The notes below the pieces were generated by a model, which saw only the letters and a program-made list of their open reading frames with translations, did no database searches and was not told where the DNA came from. Source: a virus. From it: DNA of 64,000 nt. The translations under genes were made by a program, and so were the position numbers. The stretch is taken from IMG/VR virus record IMGVR_UViG_3300009104_001827, positions 124,001-188,000 of that record. One strand, given 5' to 3'. Shown piece by piece: positions 25,057-32,907 of the stretch (positions are counted from its first letter, which is position 1; each line of letters starts with the position of its first letter).

Positions 25057-25710
25057 ATGGGCATATTTGACATTTTCCGCAATTGGCAAAAAAATGAGCT
25101 CGGCCAGTTCTCCGAGAAGAAGGGACAAAAGAAAAAGAGCAAGAAATCCTCAAGCATAGACCCCGAAAAAGCAAAGATCATGCGAAAACTCAAACATAAA
25201 TCGAAATACCTTGAGCTAGAATACGAGGAAGCGAAAGAGATTCTAGAGATCGCTAAAACCGAATTCTTTACAAGCATACAAGAGTATTGCCAAGCCAACC
25301 CCGAGGCAAAGAACCCTCTTTGTCCCGTCGAGCCCAACAAGAAAAAAGACAAAACAGACATGGATTTCCCCGACGAACTAAAAACAATCTATCGTGAAAT
25401 AATTAAAGCGACACACCCAGACCACCACCAAGAGGGTGACGAAGAGGAGCTAACAGAAACATTGATTAGCGCAACACACGCAAAACAAGAAAACAAAATA
25501 GAAGACCTAATCAATATATCCTTCGACCTAGATATTGATATATCAAACATTAGCCTAGACCTTATAGAGGAAGTGGAAAAGGGTTTAAGAAAAAAAGAAA
25601 TTAAAATAAAGAAAATGAGAAAAAATAATGCGGTAGTTTGGTATTATGCTCCGCCGGACCAACGGAAAATATTTATCGAACGCATTTGCCCCATTAAAAA
25701 AGAAGAATAA
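25057..25710 (+). CDS. J-domain-like co-chaperone protein
   Basis: 217 aa from ATG at 25057; an upstream in-frame TTG lies in the terminator and was not chosen. A basic N-terminus (KKGQKKKSKKSSS) precedes a helix region, then residues 105-155 match a J domain: LKTIYREIIKATHPDHH with the HPD triad at 120-122, followed by a helix (ETLISATHAKQENKIEDLI). J domains stimulate Hsp70 ATPases, so this would recruit host DnaK. It could assist folding of large virion proteins or pair with the phage ClpC. It stands alone with nrdB downstream. Confidence 0.7.
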   Translation: MGIFDIFRNWQKNELGQFSEKKGQKKKSKKSSSIDPEKAKIMRKLKHKSKYLELEYEEAKEILEIAKTEFFTSIQEYCQANPEAKNPLCPVEPNKKKDKTDMDFPDELKTIYREIIKATHPDHHQEGDEEELTETLISATHAKQENKIEDLINISFDLDIDISNISLDLIEEVEKGLRKKEIKIKKMRKNNAVVWYYAPPDQRKIFIERICPIKKEE

Positions 25711-25716
25711 TTTGCC

Positions 25717-25745
25717 TTGACATTTATTCCATTTAATGCTAGAAT
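25717..25745 (+). promoter_or_regulatory. sigma70-like promoter of nrdB
   Basis: TTGACA (25717-25722), 17-nt spacer, TAGAAT (25740-25745), then 6 nt to the GTG start at 25752. A leaderless GTG mRNA is predicted. Confidence 0.8.
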
Positions 25746-25751
25746 CAACGC

Positions 25752-26765
25752 GTGAATGACAAAACAGGAGAACTTTTAAGCGACAATATCGCTGGAGTGA
25801 ACAGGATCTTGCCCCATAAACACAAGTACGCCTGGGATCTCTTTATAACTAGCTGCGCCAACAACTGGATGCCTACAGAAATATCCATGCAGGGCGACAT
25901 ACAACAATGGAAAAATGACGAAATCACAGAAGATGAAAAACTCCTCGTCAAGAGGTGCCTCGGATTTTTTGCTGGAAGCGAGTCTTTGGTTGGGAATAAC
26001 CTGCTGCTTTCTGCTTTCAGATTTGTTACGGACGCTGAGTGTCGCCAGTATATTTTGCGCCAGGCTTTCGAGGAAAGCCTTCACAACCTTACTGTCGTTT
26101 ATATATGCGACAGCCTGGACCTGGACATTGAAGAGGTTTTTACTGCCTACGAAACAATCCCAAGCATTAAAGCAAAGGACGATTTCCTCCTAGAAATTAC
26201 AACCGACATCACAAGGCAGGAACTTAACTACAAAACAAAAGAAGGCAAACAGGAAATACTCAGAAACCTTCTTACTTATTATATAATTTGCGAAGGAACC
26301 TTCTTTTTTAGCGGATTTGCCATGATGCTCGCACTAGGCAGGCAAAATAAACTCCAGGGGATATCCGATCAAATAAAATATACTCTAAGGGACGAAAGTT
26401 CCCATATTGCGTTTGGTGTTTATTTAATAAACACAATCATAGAGCAGAATCCCGGAATCTGGACTAAGGCAATACAAGAGGAATTCGTAGACCACATGAA
26501 AAAGGCTGTGGACCTGGAGATTGCATATGCTCACGACGTATTGCCTACGGGCATTTTGGGTCTCAACGCAGAAATGTTCATTGACTACATGCATTACATA
26601 GGCAATCGGCGACTGGAAGCTATCGGCTTAGACTATCGGTTTCCCGGAGACAAGAACCCATTCCCCTGGCTAGGAGAGGTAGTAGACGTGCAGGCTATGG
26701 GCAATTTCTTCGAAAGAAGGGTCAGAGAATACCAGCAGGCAGGAACGCTTGAAGATGATTTTTAG
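25752..26765 (+). CDS. nrdB: Ribonucleotide reductase beta subunit, class Ic-like
   Basis: 337 aa, starting at GTG; no other in-frame start lies nearby. It supplies the radical for NrdA. The sequence is strikingly like the Chlamydia R2c protein. The first metal ligand is Glu77 (SESLVGNN), where class Ia has Asp. The second pair is Glu108 and His111. The residue at the radical-tyrosine place is Val115 in ESLHNLTVVY, with no Tyr. Later ligands (IICEGTFF, RDESSHIAFG) are present. Class Ic enzymes use a Mn(IV)/Fe(III) cofactor instead of a tyrosyl radical, and substitution of the tyrosine by Phe, Leu or Val is a known mark of the group. The far C-terminus ends DDF. Confidence 0.93.
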   Translation: MNDKTGELLSDNIAGVNRILPHKHKYAWDLFITSCANNWMPTEISMQGDIQQWKNDEITEDEKLLVKRCLGFFAGSESLVGNNLLLSAFRFVTDAECRQYILRQAFEESLHNLTVVYICDSLDLDIEEVFTAYETIPSIKAKDDFLLEITTDITRQELNYKTKEGKQEILRNLLTYYIICEGTFFFSGFAMMLALGRQNKLQGISDQIKYTLRDESSHIAFGVYLINTIIEQNPGIWTKAIQEEFVDHMKKAVDLEIAYAHDVLPTGILGLNAEMFIDYMHYIGNRRLEAIGLDYRFPGDKNPFPWLGEVVDVQAMGNFFERRVREYQQAGTLEDDF

Positions 26766-26786
26766 TTAGACAAAAAAGGCATCAAG

Positions 26787-26804
26787 GTGTATATAACATA
26801 CATC
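26787..26804 (+). promoter_or_regulatory. GTGTA-type promoter candidate
   Basis: GTGTATATAACATACATC lies directly before ATG 26805; TATAAC is at 26792-26797. Confidence 0.6.
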
Positions 26805-27263
26805 ATGAGTCACATAGATTACCCCAATAATAACAACCCCAACAATTCGCCCGCGCCCAATTACTCAAGCCAATCGGCGTTTGTTCCCGGGCTTGCTAAA
26901 GGTGACAGGGGTTACTACGGTAACGATAATGGAGGGGCTTATTCAAACTCAAACAGCGCAATAGCTCTTTTTGCGGCCGTGCAAAACCTAACCGCTGGAG
27001 ATCACTCCCCCCCAGGAAGCAAATTAAACGAATGGTTGGACGTCACGAATTCCGACACATGGGCCGACATTGGGATTGCGCCCCCAGCCAACTGGAGAGA
27101 GGTTACCCCTACGTATAGCCATACAACAAACTACCCCCCGGCGACATTAGTTCAGTACGTTGAGTCCAGAGGCAAAACTGGATGGTTCGATAGGGACGAA
27201 AACGGAAACCTAGTTACTAGACTTCTTAAAAACAAGCCCGCAAACTCAAACTTAAAAATATGA
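26805..27263 (+). CDS. Hypothetical Asn/Pro-rich protein
   Basis: 152 aa from ATG 26805. A possible upstream GTG (26787) is part of the promoter and was rejected. The N-terminus is low complexity (DYPNNNNPNNSPAPNYS), and the middle has an AIALFAAVQNLTAGDHSPPG helix-like region and a WADIGIAPPANWREVTP segment. It is unrecognised; a virion role is possible. It shares 4 bp with the next gene (ATGA). Confidence 0.55.
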   Translation: MSHIDYPNNNNPNNSPAPNYSSQSAFVPGLAKGDRGYYGNDNGGAYSNSNSAIALFAAVQNLTAGDHSPPGSKLNEWLDVTNSDTWADIGIAPPANWREVTPTYSHTTNYPPATLVQYVESRGKTGWFDRDENGNLVTRLLKNKPANSNLKI

Positions 27264-29233
27264 TTTTTTCATTTGGATATTTAATTTCAGCGCTAGCAAT
27301 TTCCGGAATTGCTGCATATTTCAGCGTTGTTGGGCTGGCAACCATTTTTCCCGGGGCAATCGGAGCTGTCATAATCATGGGGGGAGTACTTGAAATAGGA
27401 AAAATCATAACGGCCATCTGGTTACATAGAAACTGGAAGACAGCACCACTTCTAATTAGAAGCTACCTTTGTTTTGCGGTATTTACGCTCATGGGAATTA
27501 CTAGTATGGGAATCTTTGGTTTTCTCTCTAAGGCCCACATAGAGCACCAGGTTACAACCGAAAAGACCCAGGCCCTCGCAGCCCAAGTAGAAAATAAAAT
27601 ATCACGAGAGAAAGACTACATAGCCAGGCAAAAAGAATATATTGAAAACCTTGAGTCCAGAACAAGCGAGAGCGCCTCTGACATTCGCATCGACATTGAT
27701 CAAGAAAACGCCAGAATTGCAGACATCACCGAGCAAATGAATAAGGATATAGCATTCGAACAGGGAAGGATTGATGCCGCGAACAAAAAGATTGCAGAGA
27801 TGAAAGCTGAACTTGCAGAGCTAGAAGATAAGGCCGGAGGACTATTCAGCAATAAAAAGAAAAAAGTAGAAGAACTCAAGGCCCTCCAAAAGGAGCCACT
27901 AGAAAGTCTGGCCTCAGAGATAGCGACATACAATAAAAACATCACAGATTTTAGATCCGAAGCCCAAGCGGCTATAAAGAAAATCGAAGATAAAAAAGAC
28001 GCCTTCAGACAAAAAACCGAAGTAAAAGGCGAAAGCTTGGCGCCGGAAATAGAAGAGCACAGTAGAAATATAGCGGCAGCATATAATAAAATAGATGACC
28101 TTGAAAAGGAAAAGTTCAATTATCAAGATAACGCAAAAAATCTCGAGGCAGAGGTTGGTCCCGTTAAATACGTCGCAGAACTAATTGCTGACCTTACGGG
28201 AGTTGAATTCGATATATCCCAGGCAGTCAGAATAGTCATTGTTATCTTAATTTTTGTCTTTGATCCGCTAGCTATCCTCCTGGTTATCGCTGCCAACATC
28301 AGTATAGCCAAGCATTTTCCGCAACATACTAAAGAACTTAAATCCCTTCAGTCTGAAGTCGACAAGCTAGATTCCCTAAAGCTGGAACTCAACGAAAAGA
28401 ATGACGAAATCACAAAAGAAAAAGAACGTCTAGCGTCGGAAGAACACGCGCTTTCTAAAGAGGAAAAAAGAATAGAGAAAGACCTCTGCATGGCGGGAGA
28501 AGTTCTCTTGGCGCTTAAAACAGACATTGACAACCAAACGCAAAAAAAAGAAGACATAAACAAGGATATCCTTGCTGCAAAAAACTCCCTCAAGGAACTT
28601 AAGTCTAACGCCGATAAAGCCAAATCAGACCTTTCCCAGCAGGAGCAGGAAATAAAGGCCAAGTCCAAGGCTATGGCAAACAAAACTCAAAAATTAAAAG
28701 AAGACAAAGCCGCCGCCATTAAGGCTGAGGCAAAAATTAACGCCATTACAGCGAGCACAGAATCCCAGCAGAAAGAATACCAGTCCAAGATAGACGGACT
28801 GCAAGAAACAATCGATGAGCTCATGGCAAGCAAACTCAACATAAAAGAAGAAAAGCTTCAACTAGAAAAAGAGCGCGACGCAATCAAGGCAGACATAAAG
28901 ATTCAACGAGACCTAATTTCCTCACTAGAGAAAACCTATAAAAAGGCATCCAAGACAGGAGGGATTAAAGACGCTTTCTCTAACTACGACCTCTATGAAG
29001 TCGTCACAAACATGGAAGACGGCAACAAATTACTATCGATCAAAGACTCAAGGGAGCGCGTACATCAGTTCATTATCCCCACCATGTATGCAAAGGTAAC
29101 GCACGAATACTTCCATCGCGTGGTAGAGTCGCTAGAATCAATTTTGGACCCCGACGATCTACCACACGAATACGCAATAGAGATTGCAAAATACATTAGA
29201 GGCCCACGCCCGAAATATAAATGCTTGACTTAA
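27260..29233 (+). CDS. Membrane-anchored long coiled-coil protein
   Basis: 657 aa. The N-terminus has three or four membrane segments (residues about 4-48 and 68-90; MIFSFGYLISALAISG, GAIGAVIIMGGVLEIGKI, YLCFAVFTLMGITSMGIFGF). A coiled coil rich in Lys, Glu and Ala follows (about 95-290), then another membrane pair (about 310-345, IVIVILIFVFDPLAILLVIA) and a second coiled coil (350-570). The C-terminal 90 residues are globular (YDLYEVVTNMEDGNKLLSIK). The N-terminal block is conserved in membrane proteins of many marine phages whose function is unknown. It probably sits in the host inner membrane, where it could link to replication or virion assembly. Confidence 0.75.
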   Translation: MIFSFGYLISALAISGIAAYFSVVGLATIFPGAIGAVIIMGGVLEIGKIITAIWLHRNWKTAPLLIRSYLCFAVFTLMGITSMGIFGFLSKAHIEHQVTTEKTQALAAQVENKISREKDYIARQKEYIENLESRTSESASDIRIDIDQENARIADITEQMNKDIAFEQGRIDAANKKIAEMKAELAELEDKAGGLFSNKKKKVEELKALQKEPLESLASEIATYNKNITDFRSEAQAAIKKIEDKKDAFRQKTEVKGESLAPEIEEHSRNIAAAYNKIDDLEKEKFNYQDNAKNLEAEVGPVKYVAELIADLTGVEFDISQAVRIVIVILIFVFDPLAILLVIAANISIAKHFPQHTKELKSLQSEVDKLDSLKLELNEKNDEITKEKERLASEEHALSKEEKRIEKDLCMAGEVLLALKTDIDNQTQKKEDINKDILAAKNSLKELKSNADKAKSDLSQQEQEIKAKSKAMANKTQKLKEDKAAAIKAEAKINAITASTESQQKEYQSKIDGLQETIDELMASKLNIKEEKLQLEKERDAIKADIKIQRDLISSLEKTYKKASKTGGIKDAFSNYDLYEVVTNMEDGNKLLSIKDSRERVHQFIIPTMYAKVTHEYFHRVVESLESILDPDDLPHEYAIEIAKYIRGPRPKYKCLT

Positions 29234-29253
29234 TTTAAAAAATAAGCTAAACT
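29225..29253 (+). promoter_or_regulatory. sigma70-like promoter of the recA operon
   Basis: TTGACT (29225-29230), 17-nt spacer, TAAACT (29248-29253), then 6 nt to the GTG start at 29260. The mRNA should be leaderless. Confidence 0.75.
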
Positions 29254-29259
29254 ATAACG

Positions 29260-29589
29260 GTGAATAAAAAGAAGGTTCTAGAGAGGCTATTACCAAAATC
29301 AAGCCTCACTTCTCGCGGAGACTACTTCAAGCAATACGCAATCTTTAACTCTCTATTTAAAAAATACAACAATGAGAGGTTTTGGTCTGTGGTAAATTTC
29401 GGAGATAAACTAACAAGTCTTTATTTTTTCAAAACCCCATTCGGAGGAGAACTTCTCTTAAAAAAATACCAAGAGTTCTGCTATAGGCCCAAGGGCAAGG
29501 ATCAAAAGTATTCCCTTGGAAAAAAATCCGGCAAAGATGTTTCAATCCCAATAGTCAACAAAACAACCCGAAAGTTTCTTAATGAGTAA
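29260..29589 (+). CDS. Hypothetical basic protein, first gene of the recA operon
   Basis: 109 aa from GTG. It is basic, beginning MNKKKVLERLLPKSS, with FWSVVNFGDKLTSLYFFKTPF and a Lys-rich C-terminus. No family is recognised. It overlaps recA by 8 bp and so probably acts in recombination or replication. The GTG start lies 6 nt from the -10 box. Confidence 0.6.
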   Translation: MNKKKVLERLLPKSSLTSRGDYFKQYAIFNSLFKKYNNERFWSVVNFGDKLTSLYFFKTPFGGELLLKKYQEFCYRPKGKDQKYSLGKKSGKDVSIPIVNKTTRKFLNE

Positions 29590-30679
29590 AGTAACCGCAC
29601 TAAACCAGATACAATCGTTTCTGGACGATAAAAATAATAAAAAATACCACTTCAACAACTTTGAAGAATTGGACTACAAAATTCCATCTGGAAGCCTAAA
29701 CCTAGATATAGCACTGGGAGGAGGGCTAACGTCTGGCGCACATAGGTTTACAGGAGTTAATGAGGGAGGAAAAACAAGCTGCGCACTCTCCTTCGCAAGG
29801 AACTTCCAGAACTTATTTGAAAAAGACGGAATGGTAATCGTGATTAAAAGCGAGGGCCGCCTAAGTAAAAGCCTACTAGATCGCAGCGGCATAGACACAT
29901 CTCCCTCGAAATTTTTTGTATTAGACTGCAATATATTTGAAAAAGTATTTGAACTTATACGGGACCTAGTTTACAATAACGAAGAAAATAAGAGGTATAT
30001 GTTTATAGTGGACAGCGTTGATGCCCTTTGTAGGATTAACGATATAGATAAATCTTTCGATGAGCCAGAACAGGTCGCCGGAGGAGCTCTTATTACTTCG
30101 GTCTTTCTAAAAAAAATGGTACTCCCAATAAGTAAAATGGGGCATACCCTAATCCTTACTTCTCAAGTAAGAGTGGAGGTTTCAACCAATCCTTACGCAT
30201 CAAGGGGAGGGCCAAAGGTTAAACAGGCGGGCGGAAACGCGATCAAACATTATGCTAATTTTATTCTTGAATTCGAAGAAAGATACAATTCAGATATAAT
30301 GTTCACAAACCCCTCTGCATCAAAACTAGAAGACAAAGGGGACCCAATAGGTCATTATTGCAAGATTCGATTTCGCAAAAGCGTTAATGAAAAAACTGGG
30401 GCTCAAGTTAGGTATCCCATTAAATATGGAAGAACGGACGGAAACTCTGTCTGGAAGGAAAGGGAAATCGCAGACATGATGTTTGTTTTTCAAATGGCAA
30501 TAAAGAAAGGCGCATGGATATCCTTCTCAGAGGACCTCGTAAAAGAACTTGAGTTAAATGAAATTGAACACGAAGCCAAATTCCAAGGTGAACAAAAGTT
30601 CTTACAATACCTTGAATCCAATGAAAAGCTTTGTGATTTCCTCTACGAAGAGTTCAAGAAATTTAGCAATGCGATTTAA
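29582..30679 (+). CDS. recA: RecA-like recombinase
   Basis: 365 aa. The Walker A loop TGVNEGGKTS (residues 57-66) is a variant of the RecA P-loop. IVDSVDAL near residue 140 is Walker B. HTLILTSQVRVEVSTNPYASRGGPK, with a disordered L2 loop, and KQAGGNAIKHYAN follow the standard RecA core order. Length and layout are nearer phage RecA/UvsX hybrids than cellular RecA. It should mediate strand exchange in replication-coupled recombination. It overlaps the nuclease gene by 11 bp. Confidence 0.9.
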   Translation: MSKVTALNQIQSFLDDKNNKKYHFNNFEELDYKIPSGSLNLDIALGGGLTSGAHRFTGVNEGGKTSCALSFARNFQNLFEKDGMVIVIKSEGRLSKSLLDRSGIDTSPSKFFVLDCNIFEKVFELIRDLVYNNEENKRYMFIVDSVDALCRINDIDKSFDEPEQVAGGALITSVFLKKMVLPISKMGHTLILTSQVRVEVSTNPYASRGGPKVKQAGGNAIKHYANFILEFEERYNSDIMFTNPSASKLEDKGDPIGHYCKIRFRKSVNEKTGAQVRYPIKYGRTDGNSVWKEREIADMMFVFQMAIKKGAWISFSEDLVKELELNEIEHEAKFQGEQKFLQYLESNEKLCDFLYEEFKKFSNAI

Positions 30680-31076
30680 AACCATCCAAGGGTCTCTTAA
30701 AAGGCTATCCAAGCCTCACAAATACATAATTGACTGGGAAAAAGAAAGCAGAAGCAAACTACAATTCCAAGTCAAACAATTACTGAAGAAACACTGGAAG
30801 TCTCATGTGGTTTTCGAAGAATTTCCAGTCGCAGGAACCAAAATGTCCCTCGACTTTTATAATGCAAACAAGAAAATAGCGATAGAGGTCCAGGGGAAAC
30901 AACACACAAATTACACCCCTCACTTCCACGGCGGCAACCAAGCAAACTTCCTATCCCAAAAGAGAAGGGATTATCATAAAAAAATCTTTTGCGAAAAAAA
31001 CGAAATTAAACTTATTGAGATACATGAAGGAGAAGATATTGGGGAAAAACTTATCAAAAGTGTATTATATAAATAA
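30669..31076 (+). CDS. PD-(D/E)XK-like endonuclease
   Basis: 135 aa from ATG 30669, overlapping recA; longer in-frame upstream codons lie within recA and were rejected. The core is LDFYNANKKIAIEVQGKQH, a D-x10-EVQGKQH motif of the Vsr/PD-(D/E)XK fold (catalytic Asp, Glu, Lys), followed by a helix and the conserved KRRDYHKKIFCEKNEI. A basic N-terminal helix may bind DNA. Because it is joined to recA it may process recombination intermediates. Exact specificity is unknown. Confidence 0.75.
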   Translation: MRFKTIQGSLKRLSKPHKYIIDWEKESRSKLQFQVKQLLKKHWKSHVVFEEFPVAGTKMSLDFYNANKKIAIEVQGKQHTNYTPHFHGGNQANFLSQKRRDYHKKIFCEKNEIKLIEIHEGEDIGEKLIKSVLYK

Positions 31077-31342
31077 TGAGCAACGAGGATTTAAACCCTA
31101 ACGCACTACCCGAATTCCAAATGCCAAGGAATTTATTAAATCAAATCTATGAATTCACAGGCTCCACGGAGCAAAACAAAGGATTCATTCTTGGCTTTGT
31201 GGACCAAACAGGATCTCCTCAGATAATCTCACATGCATCTTCGCCTATTATTGAAATGGGAATCAGGAAGGCTGTCGAAGAATATTTATCTGAGTTTGGC
31301 GGCATAGTTTTGCCGGGAGTGGACCCAGAAGAGCAAGAGTAA
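31076..31342 (+). CDS. Hypothetical small protein
   Basis: 88 aa, sharing 1 base with the nuclease stop (TAATG). It has no recognised domain; a helix-rich centre (PRNLLNQIYEFTGSTEQNKG) and an acidic end (DPEEQE) are visible. It is the last gene before the dnaB promoter and probably belongs to the recombination operon. Confidence 0.55.
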   Translation: MSNEDLNPNALPEFQMPRNLLNQIYEFTGSTEQNKGFILGFVDQTGSPQIISHASSPIIEMGIRKAVEEYLSEFGGIVLPGVDPEEQE

Positions 31343-31347
31343 AAATC

Positions 31348-31376
31348 TTGACACAGGGCCCACTTTGTGATACCAT
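31348..31376 (+). promoter_or_regulatory. sigma70-like promoter of dnaB
   Basis: TTGACA (31348-31353), 17-nt spacer, TACCAT (31371-31376), with ATG at 31387. An alternative -10 (TATAAA, 31376-31381) lies 5 nt before the ATG. Either way the leader is nearly absent. Confidence 0.65.
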
Positions 31377-31386
31377 ATAAAACAAT

Positions 31387-32907
31387 ATGATTTATTCCTA
31401 TGAATGCGAGCAACAATTACTTGCCGGCTTAATAAAACATCCAAAAATTTATTCAGAGATTGCCACCTTCATTTCCGAAGAGGACTTCTTCAGTCAATCC
31501 AGCCTAGTTAACAAAACTATTTTTTGCGTCCTAAGACAGTCCCTTAGCGCAGGAGAGCAAATAGATGAAGTGATCCTCTCCGAAAGGGTTCAGTCGCTCG
31601 GAATATCATTTGAGGACAACCTAAACCTCTCGGACTATATCAAGGCTCTTGCAATGAGAAAAGTTTCTGCGTCTTCCCTTATGGACACCGCTAGAGAGCT
31701 AAAGAAACTAACCGTCAAGCGAGGACTGTGCGACGCGGCAACGGATATTGTTGAAAAAATAACAGCCCTACCCAATACCACTCCTTACGACGAAATCGTA
31801 CAGTCCGCAGATCAAATTTATAACGATAAAATTAATCTATATCAAGAGGGGTCTGACGCCCCCGAAAATATTTTTGAAGAAATGGAGCAAACCATAGAGG
31901 CTAGAGGGAACGATCCCGTATCCGAATTTGGTTTCTTGGGTCCCCACGACTCCATAAACAATCTTTATGGATCACTCCTTAGGCCTGGAAACATCACTGT
32001 CCTTGTCGCTCGCTCAGGGGTGGGCAAAACCCAGTTTTGCATGGACTTCTGCACAAAAACCTCTGCAAAATACGACAACCTTACAGTGCTCCATCTAGAC
32101 AATGGGGAAATGAGTAAAGAAGAAATCATGAATCGACAGTGTGCCTCCATGTCTGACGTTCCGCTAAACTTGCTTGAGACGGGACAATGGAGACAAGCCG
32201 GAGCTGAGACGGTCAAAAAAGTAAGAGACACATTCAAGAAAATCAAAAACATGAAATTCTTCTACTATAACGTCGGGGGAATGTCTGTGGACAGCATGAT
32301 AAATACGGTTAGAAGGTTTTACTATTCTAGCGTCGGAAGAGGAAACAAGATGATATTAAGTTTTGATTATATTAAAACTACCTTTGAAAAATTTAACACC
32401 AAATCGGAATGGCAAGTTGTAGGAGAAATGGTAGATAAGTTTAAACGCCTAGTTCAAAAAGATATAGTATTCGAAGGAGAACCCATGATAGCCATGATGA
32501 CTAGTGTTCAAAGCAATCGGGCAGGCATTGTCGGAAACAGGAACTCAGACGCTTTAGTTGAAGATGAAAGCATAGTCTCCCTATCGGACCGCATCATACA
32601 ATTCTCCTCCCACCTCCTCAGTCTCAGGCAAAAAACCACAGACGAACTTCAAACTGAGCCCGCAGGATTCGGCTCGCATAGGCTTACATGCCTCAAGCAT
32701 AGACACTTAGGTCCAGAAGTGTATCGAGCGCTCAACCCCATTGAGCTCCCAGATGGATCAAAAAAGAAAAACTTCATCAATCTTGAAATATCAAACTTCA
32801 ACATAACAGACAAGGGAGATCTTCAGGACATGTCAGATCATATGCTGTTAAATAACGTAGAACTCGAACCCGACAACAACTTCTTTCGTGCGCCAGAAAT
32901 ATCATGA
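31387..32907 (+). CDS. dnaB: Replicative DNA helicase (DnaB family)
   Basis: 506 aa. The N-terminal domain has the DnaB helical bundle (YECEQQLLAGLIKHPKIYSE, EEDFFSQSSL, IDEVILSERVQ). The C-terminal RecA-like core begins near residue 195, with Walker A VARSGVGKTQ (207-216), HLDNGEMSKEEIMNRQ (DnaB motif with Asp/Glu) and a FDYIK Walker B near residue 325. An arginine-finger region follows in a SVQSNRAG segment. It unwinds the fork and loads with the adjacent primase, whose gene overlaps by 4 bp. The C-terminal motif is shorter than usual. No intein. Confidence 0.9.
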   Translation: MIYSYECEQQLLAGLIKHPKIYSEIATFISEEDFFSQSSLVNKTIFCVLRQSLSAGEQIDEVILSERVQSLGISFEDNLNLSDYIKALAMRKVSASSLMDTARELKKLTVKRGLCDAATDIVEKITALPNTTPYDEIVQSADQIYNDKINLYQEGSDAPENIFEEMEQTIEARGNDPVSEFGFLGPHDSINNLYGSLLRPGNITVLVARSGVGKTQFCMDFCTKTSAKYDNLTVLHLDNGEMSKEEIMNRQCASMSDVPLNLLETGQWRQAGAETVKKVRDTFKKIKNMKFFYYNVGGMSVDSMINTVRRFYYSSVGRGNKMILSFDYIKTTFEKFNTKSEWQVVGEMVDKFKRLVQKDIVFEGEPMIAMMTSVQSNRAGIVGNRNSDALVEDESIVSLSDRIIQFSSHLLSLRQKTTDELQTEPAGFGSHRLTCLKHRHLGPEVYRALNPIELPDGSKKKNFINLEISNFNITDKGDLQDMSDHMLLNNVELEPDNNFFRAPEIS

